64,000 bases of DNA, from NCBI GenBank assembly GCA_026929865.2, contig CM049403.1, positions 23,182,001 through 23,246,000 of the forward strand, read 5' to 3'. Under the pieces are notes generated by a model. The model was not told where the DNA came from, did no database searches, and saw only the letters and a program-made list of their open reading frames with translations. Positions 22,033 through 42,221 of this stretch are shown here, one piece after another (within the stretch, counting starts at the first letter, position 1; each line of letters starts with the position of its first letter). This stretch comes from Hyperoplus lanceolatus. Taxonomy: Eukaryota > Chordata > Actinopteri > Uranoscopiformes > Ammodytidae. The position numbers were made by a program, and so were the translations under genes.

Positions 22033-22946
22033 TCGTGTCTAAGGTGTCGGTCACAGCCACATTCCCAACATCCTCCATCACCCTCTCTGGATCCACGGCT
22101 GGGCCTGTTTGGTGCCACCCTCTCTTGGTGACCCCCCTCTGCATTGTGGACAGATTTGGATATATATGGTGTTTTTGGAGGTGTCTGCATAGTTTTAACT
22201 GTGGATTGAAGGGAACGTACTTCCTGTCTTAACTCCTCCACCACCCCCAGCATTACTCCCATCTGTTCCTCACCGTCTGACTTAACTGTCACGCCCATTA
22301 CTTTGGCATCTGGTGACAAGCTGGTCTTCTCTAGGTTTCTCACTAGTTCCATTTCAGCAGCAATATCGATAGATTCTTCTAAGCTTTTGGGCTTGGCACT
22401 ACGCAGGCTAACCCGAAAATCGCCTGAAGTAAAATGTAACATGAACTGATCTCTTGCCAGCATATCTCTGGTATGGTCATCAGCTGTGGGGTATGCTCTA
22501 GTGGCCAACCTTCTCAAGGCATTACCAAATTCCCTTGCCGTCTCATTTGGCCACCGCCGCCGGGCAGTAAAAGTAGCCCTACTCCAGTCATCGCTATCAC
22601 ATGGTTCGAAACATCTCGTCATAGCTGTTTTTAAAAGGACATAATTATTTTTAACCTCCCTTGACAAACCACTATACATGTCCCTGGCACGGCCGGCTAA
22701 CAAAAGAGACATGAATTTAAGCTTGAGGGTCTCATCCCACTGATTCACTTCTGCGGCCAAATCAAACTGCTCGGACCAATCATACCACTCACGACCCAGT
22801 CCTGTAAATGTCTCGGGCATAAACACAGGGCGGGCTGGACGACCAACTGAATGCATGTGAGCCGCTGGATGACCACTACTAGTAGATGGGGAATGATCAT
22901 TACTGTTCTGCGCCTGTAGCAACTGATTGGATTCTTCCTCCGACAT
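22008..22946 (-). CDS. gag: Ty3/gypsy Gag polyprotein
   Basis: An ATG at 22946 opens 312 residues. The middle has a retrotransposon Gag capsid-like region (FTGLGREWYDWSEQFDLAA, then FMSLLLAGRARDMYSG and RATFTARRRWPNETAREF). Near the C-terminus is one CCHC zinc knuckle, C-x2-C-x4-H-x4-C (CWECGCDRHLRHDC). Gag packages element RNA into particles. The open frame continues upstream of this ATG into the LTR, but MSEEESNQLL is the first Met in the internal region. The frame ends at TAG (22010-22008), directly after a GGGAAAC slip site leading into pol. Confidence 0.85.
   Translation of the reverse strand: MSEEESNQLLQAQNSNDHSPSTSSGHPAAHMHSVGRPARPVFMPETFTGLGREWYDWSEQFDLAAEVNQWDETLKLKFMSLLLAGRARDMYSGLSREVKNNYVLLKTAMTRCFEPCDSDDWSRATFTARRRWPNETAREFGNALRRLATRAYPTADDHTRDMLARDQFMLHFTSGDFRVSLRSAKPKSLEESIDIAAEMELVRNLEKTSLSPDAKVMGVTVKSDGEEQMGVMLGVVEELRQEVRSLQSTVKTMQTPPKTPYISKSVHNAEGGHQERVAPNRPSRGSREGDGGCWECGCDRHLRHDCPYLQGN
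22011..22017 (-). promoter_or_regulatory. -1 ribosomal frameshift slippery heptamer
   Basis: The minus strand reads G GGA AAC in the gag frame, followed immediately by the gag stop codon TAG. This matches the X-XXY-YYZ rule for simultaneous -1 slippage. The pol frame is the -1 frame and is open through this point. I have not worked out a downstream pseudoknot. Confidence 0.8.
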
Positions 22947-22990
22947 TTTTAGGGCTAACTCTTCCAAGATTTTAATATGAGAGATACAAG

Positions 22991-23008
22991 ATCCCACCAC
23001 TGCCACCA
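22991..23008 (-). other. primer-binding site of the Ty3/gypsy element
   Basis: One base after the 5' LTR the minus strand reads TGGTGGCAGTGGTGGGAT. Starting with TGG (complement of the tRNA CCA end) is expected of a primer-binding site. The rest looks closest to a leucine tRNA 3' end, which is inference from memory. Confidence 0.6.
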
Positions 23009-23009
23009 G

Positions 23010-23959
23010 TGTAATAAACCTTGCCTCTGGATTAGAGGAGATAGAGAGCACCTTAACAGTTATGCAAGGAAACAAAACGAGGAGGACACTGAAGAATACC
23101 AATCAATTATCTTTATTGAACATCATGTAGGAGACACGGGACGGGAACACATGTGGAAGAGCCTTTAGGTTAGACCCTCTTTTCTGGTGACACTTCTCAG
23201 GCATTAGCCACCCACACAAACCCCCAGCAACAGGGCACGGCACACAAATGCTGCTATGCAGCCACACCAAACCCCTTAGGGCACTGCACATCAAATCTGC
23301 ACTGCAACCCACTACACGGCAACCCGTGGCGTCAGAGCCCCCTGTGCGCACTGGACGAGTTGTTACCCCTACTATTTCCCCCACTAGGTCCCCTGTACTG
23401 CCGCGTCTAATTAAAATACAATTAATTAACAAAGCTATAAACACACAATACAAATATATATATATCTATATCTAAAAGCTACTTAACTCTCCCAGGAGTT
23501 GAGACCCCCCCCCCCCCCCTCGGGGTCTGGGCTTTGGCGCTGGTCCGGATTGGCTGACATGCACGGCTCCGGTCCAACGCAGCGAGGCAGCTCCACAAAC
23601 TGCAGGAGAGCCTCTACACCAATTGGAGAGCGGTTTGAGCACTCCTAAATGATCCCCACCCTATCAGTAACTCGCCTTCAATACTGGAACCTTTCCCTTA
23701 CTCTATTGCTATCTTCACCGCCGGCACCCCTAGCGGCATGCGAACGGCCCCACCCCCCAGGCCTGAGTGCATTCGGCTTTTAGAATGGATCTTAGTTGGG
23801 CACAAGCCCTGTAACATTCAGTCCGCTCCCCAACAACCTGACTGTCATCTGTCTGCCCTTTTTCTAACCTCCTACCCACTCCCTTCAGCTGCATCGCATC
23901 ATCCTAATTAACAACCACTCTGTGGCTCACTCTCTGATCACAGCCCATGGTTCACTACA
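23010..23959 (-). repeat. 5' LTR of the Ty3/gypsy element
   Basis: 950 bp, almost identical to 16995-17946. It has TG...CA ends. On the minus strand it lies upstream of gag and would supply the promoter. Confidence 0.93.
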
Positions 23960-24813
23960 CTACACACACTGCTAGTGAGGAGACCGGTGGGTTAACAACG
24001 AGATAAGCGATTGTCATTTCTTATACTGTTTTAAGATGTGTTTTATTCAGTGTGGATGACATTATAACTGTCAGTTAGCGCCGTCACGTCAGTCAGCCGG
24101 AGCCCCTGTTTAGTGAAGTTTCTTTTTCTTTCTCTCTCTGTTGTGTGAGTGTGCGCGTTGCCGCAGTAACCACCTATCAATCCACGGTTGAAACGTGCTC
24201 TCCCCGACTTCTTTTGCATCGCCCTTGTGAGTAAGTGCATGGAGTTTCCCGATCTCTATAAATTATAATTTATGCACGTTATTAAACGGCCGCGATTCGC
24301 CGGTTGCAACAGCTGTTTAGCGTGTCATCACGAGCCGAATATTGCTATTGTTCTTTTCCTGGGATCTGTATGCTGCTGTGCATGGTAAAGAAGGAAATAA
24401 ACAGCGGATAAATCCTTACTCCTCCTCTCATCGTCTCATGCTTCATTGTCTGACGTTTTTGGCCTTAAGTGGTGTTTTATTATTTAGGCTACTACAGTGG
24501 TTTTAGCCGACACCCCTGAAGTGAATCAGTGACAGGCCTATAGCAGATCAGCACGGTACATTCAGCAGTTTCCTCTACTACTTTTGTTGAGAACAAAATA
24601 GCCTACTAGGCTACTGGAAGTGCAGGATAAAAAAAATACTTGAAGTGCAGGATAAACCTCTTGCTGTCTGTTGATGTGCAATAAATATTGAAGGTTATGT
24701 AGCCTACAAGTAGGCCTACCTGTCTGTTCTACTCATTTCAACTGACTTGTGAAAACTGCTCAGAAAAATCAAATTTTTTGGACATACAGCAACAATTTTT
24801 TTACAGTAGGCTA

Positions 24814-25038
24814 GTCTCGCAAAGCCAGACCAAACTACAGCAAGTAGTATGGTCTGGAAGCACTCCGTTTAGAGCCGTCTATTCGGGGGGGAAGCTGGGC
24901 TGGCCTGTTTTTATTTCTTTAAACCAATCACAATCATCTACGGTGGGGCTAACCCCGGGAAGCAGCCAATGGAGGCGTAGCGTTGTTTGCCGACGCCAGC
25001 GCTTAATAGACGCTGGCGGAAGTGGTCAAGCCAGACTA
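24814..25038. mobile_element. small MITE inside the right arm of the hAT-like element
   Basis: About 225 bp with imperfect inverted ends (GTCTCGCAAAGCCAGACCA at the left, AGTGGTCAAGCCAGACTA at the right). It is flanked by the direct repeat ACAGTAGGCTA at 24803-24813 and 25039-25049. No coding capacity. Confidence 0.6.
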
Positions 25039-25394
25039 ACAGTAGGCTAACGCAAATAGTTACTTTCCCTGGTAACTAGTCACTTCTATTATAAAGTAAT
25101 TCAGTTACTAACTCAGTTACTTTTTGGAACAAGTAGGCCTAGTGAGCCTAACTATAACTAATTACTTTTTTAAAGCAACGTTCCCAACACTGGTGATAAA
25201 GGTATCAAGGAAATAAGAACACAAAGGCTAATTTAAAAGCTAAAACGTATCCAATAGATTTTTTTTACCTAGCCTAGTTCTTGTTAATACAATATACCTA
25301 TATGCCTATTCATTTTCATTTAGGTAGAAATTTGTCTGCTTAAATTTGTGCTCCTTTTCTTGGGCTGATGAGCTAGGATAGGCTACTGAAATCA

Positions 25395-25858
25395 AGTAAA
25401 AGTAGGCTCTAAAAGTAGGTCTACAAAGCCTTAAATGGTTTAGGGCCAAAATACATTAGCCTACTGATCTGCTGATACGTTATGAGCCGCCCAGAGCCCT
25501 TAGGTCGTCTGGGACAAGTCCCCAGAGCTAGGACTAAACCAGGAGAGGCGGCATTCAGCGTTTATGCGCCCAATGTCTGGAACGGACTGCCAGAGAGTCT
25601 GAGGTCCGCTGAGACTCTCAGCTCTTTTAAATCGGGTCTCAAAACGTTCTTGTTTCCCTTTTATCCTGCATTTTTTTTTTTTTTTTTGTAAAATGTTTTA
25701 GCCTAATTCTTTTATTTAAATGTTGTATTTTTATCCATGTTTTAAATTAGTTCCTTTTTTTGTATTTGTATTCTTTATTTGATTTTAACCCTGTGAAGCA
25801 CCTTGAGTGGCCCTGTGCCTGAAATGTGCTCTATAAATAAAATTGCCTTGCTTTGCCT
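25395..25858 (+). mobile_element. 3' end of an L2-like LINE
   Basis: Plus-strand translation keeps the reverse-transcriptase C-terminal motif AAFSVYAPNVWNGLPESLR and SFKSGLKTFLF. It is followed by a 3' UTR with GAAGCACCTTGAGTGG and GCTCTATAAATAAA, and a TTGCC-type tail. Strongly 5'-truncated. It ends about 20 bp before the axdnd1 X-box. Confidence 0.8.
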
Positions 25859-25879
25859 AGGCTATTTTTGTTGATACAC

Positions 25880-25893
25880 GTTGCCAGGGCAAC
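25880..25893. promoter_or_regulatory. RFX X-box in the axdnd1 promoter
   Basis: GTTGCCAGGGCAAC is a perfect palindromic X-box (GTTGCC, two-base spacer, GGCAAC), the site for RFX factors that control ciliary and axonemal genes. It lies 174 bp upstream of the axdnd1 ATG, in a GC-rich stretch with no TATA box, and fits the encoded axonemal protein. Confidence 0.75.
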
Positions 25894-26067
25894 GCGACCA
25901 GGAAGTTGCGGCTCCGAGGAGAGTTGAAGAGACGGCCCGCTGTTTACCTTCTGCCTCGCCTCTTCATTTTTTACAAATGAAATGAGCTTGTCGCCCACAT
26001 GACTCCGTCAAAGTTTGGGAATTGTATTTACAAAACCTCATTCTAACACCTCGACCGTGACTGCGGG

Positions 26068-36679
<10,612 letters not shown>

Positions 36680-36889
36680 TCAGATGGTGTTACAACTTTA
36701 GGTGATCTATTCAAAAGCACTTTTAGGGTTTGATGTTTCATGTATTTTTTTTGTTGCAACAAGATCAGCTATCACAGTCACACACCCATAAAAGCAGTAA
36801 AGGAAAACCATCTGAGTAATATGGACGGCTTGCACACATTAACAACACATGCACTGTCACAGAAAAAGTGGTGTGACGCGACGAACAAG

Positions 36890-36895
36890 AATAAA
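36890..36895 (+). terminator. axdnd1 poly(A) signal
   Basis: AATAAA about 210 bp after the last axdnd1 stop codon. The 3' UTR (36680 to about 36915) is otherwise featureless. Confidence 0.6.
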
Positions 36896-37111
36896 CAAGA
36901 AAAGCATTGAGTTTAAAAAAAAAACTGTCCTGTTATCTGTGCAATATTTACACCACTTGGCTGTTGCGTACAAATCAATATAGTGATTTTAAAATGTTTT
37001 TAATGGCTTGCTTTGTGTTGGGATATGTCTTTGAGACCCATGTTGTTTCCTTCCAAAAAAAAAATAAAGACAGACTTCAGGGCATAACAAGTTTAGACTT
37101 TTGCGGACCTT

Positions 37112-37117
37112 TTTATT
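37112..37117 (-). terminator. nphs2 poly(A) signal
   Basis: AATAAA on the minus strand, about 120 bp after the nphs2 stop. The two convergent genes would end roughly 200 bp apart. Confidence 0.55.
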
Positions 37118-37235
37118 TTCAAGACATGAAAATTAAAATCAAATTGTGTGACAAGTCCAGTTCAGTGTGGAAAAACTCAACGGTGTAAACCACCCAGGAT
37201 CACATTAATTATGAACCATAAATATACCAGGTCTG

Positions 37236-39946
37236 TCACATCATTGGTGAATCGGTCTCTCTATCCCCGTGAGTCATCCCTCCCTCTCCTTGGACATCGG
37301 GGGGAGGAGGGGGAGGTAGGGTGGTGAGGTCAGGGCTCACACTGAGGAGATCCGGGGGGAGTGGAAGGACCAAGGCGGGCTGGAGGAGACGGAGGGAAGC
37401 CCTGAACCCTTCCCAGGCATCTCTCTCCCCTTCGGCTGCCTTTGCCTGGAGGAGAGAGAAGCACTTGCTGTCATATATAAGAAACATGTTAACTTTACAA
37501 ATACTGCTGTGCTGAGAATGCACAAATAAAAAGAATAGATATTTCCACTGGCTTTTCTTAGCTGTCGGCTACTCTCTCTTGTACCACTAAGAGTTGTTAT
37601 GTATGTTCTGATTGTACAGTTAGAGTTTTTTTTTTCTTTTTTTCTCATCAGTTATCTTAAGTACAGTTGAGCTACTTTTTCTACCTAGCTTCCAAACGTT
37701 TAACAAACTGTTATAGCTGATAATAGAATAGTTTCTATGTTTGTTTAATCTTTAGTTAGAGGCCATAAACAACAAACAACAAAATCAATCAGCCATATAC
37801 AGCATTGAAATCTAACACATTATATTGTTGTATTTCCAAAACAATCTGGTATAGTTACTTACTTTGGCTTGGTGTTGTCTCTTAGCCTCAGCCTCAGCAG
37901 CCAGACTCTGCTGTAACTCCACAGGAAAACTGAGCTCGCCTCTGACAGAAAATCAAACACAAGCCTGGTCAGCAGGAAGAGAGCAGTGCGCTACAAATCT
38001 CCACATTCTTATTCGCTGTTTACCAGGAGAAATCACTTCTTGCATTTTTCTGAAGCACTGCTGCCCTATTTGTAATTTCTTTTTTTTTATCAACAAATTC
38101 AAATCTTGACCTTCACCTATTAAGACCGTGAGCTGCCCTCCGAATCAATGTCCAGGAGCTTGTTCCCAGAGCTGCTGTTGTGCACTAGTGTTTGTAACAA
38201 TGCAGGAGGATTTGAAGGGAACCTTACATGTCCGCTCTCTCCACCCTGACGCCCCAGCGGCAAGCGACGGCGTCAACAGCTGCTTGTATCTGCTCTCCGA
38301 TCCTCCTCCGGTGCAGCAGGACGTGGCTAAATGTGTGCTGGGCCAGAATGTCCCTGACTACGGCCTGGACCAGAGCCTGCAGCACTGTGGTCAGGCTGGA
38401 CAGTGCTGAGCTGTACAAAGCCACGTTCTCTATCTGGTAATAACACACGGCACTCAGCTCCGGCCTCGCCAAGTCCTTTGTCACCACCTGGGTGCGCAGA
38501 CGTATGAGAAAAATATGCAATTAAAACCCCTTTCACTGTTTGGCGAATCAGTTCAGTAGGGGGCATTTCATTTACTCACCATCCTAAAAGGTTTAGGAAT
38601 GGATCTCTTTATTGATTATGAAAGATTAACTGTACATTTTAGGGAAGGCAAAGTGCATTTACATCATAATTAAATTCAATCGAAGTTTTACACATGGAAC
38701 AAAGGGAGAATATGTCTGTTCTGAATTATTGTTCAGTACCGTGTGAGGCGGAACCTTTAACATTTTCAGTCGAATGTCGACCTTGTGACACACATCAAGG
38801 ACTGGTAGGTAGAAAATAAGGCCTGCAGAAAGGATGGAGAAGGGTTTTCTCTGAAAAAAAGATTTCTGACATAATTTTTTTCTTTTATATGATAGAAAAA
38901 TGTGCAGATCTCTCTCTCTGCATTAAAGATCACAGTAAACGGTGACAACCTGGTCCTCTGGGTCTGCCACGCAGTAGATGACCCAGTCTGAATATCACAG
39001 CTCTCTCGTGTTCCCTCACTATCTGTCAATAAAAATGACACAAATAGGACAGCTTTTATACAATATACTTTTGATCAATAACAACAGTGGAACCATAAAG
39101 CATCCGCTGTGAACTTGTGTTGGATGGATTATTGAAAAAAGTTTGGTTTCTTTCAGTCTGTGGTGTTGTTCGTACTTTGACACAGATCCAGATGGACAAA
39201 GGGAAGAAGAGGAGAACCAGAGCCAAGACTAAGACCATCAGCAGCCACTCAAACACTCCCAGGTTCTTGTTCTTCAAACCTGCATAGATCCACAGTACGT
39301 AGTATGAAGAAATCCAAAATCAAAGAAAAAATCCAAACCTGGAAAAATACTATATAAATAACTGCAGTTTAATACAGCAACATAAATGTATGTGTATAAT
39401 CCATCACTTTTCTGAATTGACATTACTATGTATATTAATATCTGTCATTTGTTGTTCATAGTGTATGCTTCAAGAAATTCAAAATAAAGAACATTTCAGG
39501 TAACAGGATTACACATTTCTTTATCCTGGGAACAATTATTTCAGAAACACTGAAGAATAATCCACAACAGACACGGTTCATCTTTCATCCACTGCATAGC
39601 CTATATAACATTCTTCAGGCCTGGACTTACCTTCCTCTTGCCCCGCTGCTTCCAGGAGCACCAGGTTCTCATATTTGACCTGGTCCTCTCTCACACTGTC
39701 TATGTCCACCACAGTGGTTATCAGCTTCGCTTCTGCATCCCGCTCCATGTTCCCTTCATTTAACTCATGCGACTTGTCCTTCTCTAGCCTCTCTTTCCTC
39801 ACGGACGATACCTTGGCGACCCGGCCAGGATTCGGTGTCCTTTGTCGGGGACTTCGGGGAGGCACAGACCCCCCTCTCTCCCTCTCATTCCTGGGCGTCC
39901 TGGATCTCGAAGGTTGACTGGGGTGGACATCGGAGGACTTGTCCAT
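37236..39946 (-). CDS. nphs2: podocin (stomatin/PHB-family slit diaphragm protein)
   Basis: Seven exons on the minus strand: 39946-39631, 39279-39176, 39022-38950, 38822-38740, 38487-38228, 37941-37863 and 37445-37236, all phase-consistent, 374 residues. Podocin is a hairpin membrane protein that scaffolds nephrin and senses lipids in kidney podocytes. The N-terminus is cytoplasmic and basic. It is followed by a membrane-inserted hairpin (EWLLMVLVLALVLLFFPLSI) with the conserved Pro, then WICVK and the PHB domain (ERAVIFRLGHLLRGRPRGPG, KVDIRL, VVTKDLARPELSAVCYYQIE). After AAEAEAKRQHQAK the protein goes almost directly to LVLPLPPDLL and the C-terminal SPMM. It lacks the conserved stretch that stomatin-family proteins have between these points. 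The start Met fits the family; a 5' non-coding exon boundary (CTGCAG) is possible just upstream. Confidence 0.92.
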
Positions 39947-42221
39947 ACTGGATGGAGGCTCTGCAGAAAGCAGAGTAAGAACAAGGGTTGTGACTTGCTG
40001 GCCTTTGGCTGGAGGTCTGTAAATGTAGTTGTGGTGCTGCTGTCTACTAAACAGACAGGATACACGGATGGTAAATCAGGCTCACTGTGGGAGTAGGACA
40101 GCTGTGTGGGAGTGCCATTACAACCCCCTTACTGTTTATCTATTCATTTCAGGTCAGTGAACTTTTGTGAGCGTGATATTCAATATCCGTTGTCAAAACA
40201 GTCAACTCGAAAAAAAAAAGATCAAGATACAGTTATAAAGTTAAGTCCTCGTGTACATATTTTCATCTCCAAGCAAACAAAAAAAGACCTTGTTTTTTTG
40301 ACCAAAACAAAAACATAAAAACATCCAGAGATTGCAATATGGGTAAAATACTTTATCCCCCAAAGTATAAAAATCGAAATTGTTGTAACACCTTGGTAGG
40401 CGCCACCGTAGGAAACATATCTCCTGTATACAGTTATATTGTATATGGCCCACTCAAACCCCTGACATTATTGGTTTTTAAAAGCTGGTGAAGTCGCGTG
40501 CAAGTGGCTGTCGGGATTTAAAAAAAAAAATGTTGCTATCATGTATAGACCATGCTTTTAGAGTGCACAGAATATTAAATAGAAAACATGCACACATATT
40601 GCATTAAAAACCTTTGTGCCCCCTAAATCTGTGTCTCTGGGTCCTTTTGTTTAATTGAGTGTATTTCTTGATGAAGCCAATGTCAGCCAGAGAGGTTTGC
40701 ATTTTGGCATTCAGAGTTTACTGCTGGGACAAACTATGTCAGAGGAGCTCAGGGAGTCAGTGTGTTTAAACTGGGAATGTGCAGACTCAGGGCTCTGCCT
40801 TTCCAAACAGCTGATTGTGTGTTTCTCTGTTATTGCAAAAGATGCACACAATCCTCCCCAATGCTACCTTAATTAAACTAACTACAAATTAATTATGTGG
40901 CCCATATTCTCTTGTACAATGGTAGCACTGAGACACTGTATGGGCCTTGAATCAAACAATGGAAGCCCTGGCCCTGAGAGTCAGGAACTTGACCCCTCGT
41001 CTTAGGTCCAGGCTTAAGCCATATTTTAAATATGTTAGTAGGCCTTTATATTGCGCTTGAATCAAATTATAGTAATGTTAACTTCAAGTCTTGCAGACTG
41101 TATTTAAAGGTCTTAATATTGTTAAAAATAGGTCATTTATTGAAGGTTAATTATCATAGTAGCCTACTCTAGGTTAATTTTGATGGAAAAGTTACTGTAG
41201 GCCTACAGAGCAGTTTTGTTTTTTAAAAACCTTATCGTAAAAACTATGCAGTAGCCTATATCGAGGCTTGGACAGGTTGACAAGCTTTGTTTTGCCATAC
41301 CGTCTGTCCAACTCACATAATTTTACTGAACTGATCAGTGAATGGGTCACGGCGGTACACACGAGGCTCGTGCATTTTCCCCATCTGATGCTCGTTATCG
41401 CCACTTCTGCATTTACGATCTCTTTCACGCGACGCTGCGACGGTAACGCTCTTGCAAGTGTCAGCCAGACCATTCAGGCTAATTTAACGTGGCCTGAGGA
41501 CTATTGGAAATGTTTTTATGTATTTTATCGGTATTGGACGAATATGAGCTAGGCCCAGCCTACCTGTAGACAACAGCCCACACGCTGTTATTTTCCTTCT
41601 CTCTTTTTTTTGGTTACACTTCCTTCTTGAAAACGTGTGCACTGCAGTGTTTCTGCTGCTAGCACCAGGTGTTGATATTATCGGAAAAGAAGGGTCCAGT
41701 AACCGTGGGAGGATGTTGAGGTAAAGCTGTGTTTGCAATTATTTCACAAAACTGTTGTGGCCTGTTTCTATATTGTTGGTGAACTCAGGTAAGGTTAAAA
41801 TTGCACCAGCGGCACCTTCACTTAATTAACGCTAATGGTTTCCATGCTGCAATTTGCAGGCTAGCATTAACCTTTGTATGTTTTGAGCGGAAGTAGCATT
41901 AATTAGCAAGTTTTAGTTAGCGTATTTCAACCACTTTTTAAGGCATAACGCTCAACATGTGGGTTGCTTAAAAATGAACTGGCATACAAATGGATTGACA
42001 TGCTCGTTGAAAATGGCCGAAAGCGAATCAGTTGCATTTGACGTCATAACTGCAACTACCCTTATCCCTTGTTATTTTTATTCATGTTTGTTGAATAATT
42101 TTAAAAGGGGAATCTTGTGTTGACCATATTATTTTCTGTTTTAAAAAAAACGTGCATCCCCAATCTCTGTTGCTTCTATCCACGTTGTTGCTCCATTTGT
42201 TCCCTTTGCTGTGTTCTACAG
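39947..42221. other. intergenic region between nphs2 and tdrd5 (head to head)
   Basis: Promoter-side region of both genes. No coding exon recognised. A likely non-coding first exon of tdrd5 ends at 41788 with the donor CTCAG|GTAAGG, which would pair with the acceptor CTACAG at 42220-42221. No clear TATA box or transposon was seen. Confidence 0.45.

Larger units (their letters stand above)
16995..23959 (-). mobile_element. full-length Ty3/gypsy LTR retrotransposon
   Basis: Two direct LTRs (16995-17946 and 23010-23959) enclose gag and pol on the minus strand in the order gag, protease, reverse transcriptase, RNase H, integrase. A primer-binding site follows the right (5') LTR and a polypurine tract precedes the left (3') LTR. 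A 4-bp repeat CTAC flanks it (16991-16994 and 23960-23963). Total 6965 bp. It is structurally complete but pol has one frameshift and one in-frame stop, so this copy is very likely inactive. The near-identical LTRs point to recent insertion. Confidence 0.95.
16828..25192. mobile_element. hAT-like element split by an LTR retrotransposon
   Basis: The left end starts CAGTGTTGGGAATAACGCC and the right end finishes AACGTTCCCAACACTG, giving inverted termini CAGTGTTGGGAA. The flanks are a perfect 8-bp direct repeat, GTGATAAA, at 16820-16827 and 25193-25200, the hAT signature. Without the Ty3/gypsy insertion (16995-23959 plus a 4-bp duplication) the element would be about 1.4 kb. I see no transposase in the remaining arms (16828-16994 and 23964-25192), so it is non-autonomous. 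Confidence 0.85.

Noticed and set aside
37337..37648. Possible missing podocin exon with LSGTRESSRQLRKASGN
   Set aside because: It does not resemble the expected stomatin-family segment, lies in a stretch without a suitable in-phase donor, and the flanking exons already join in phase.
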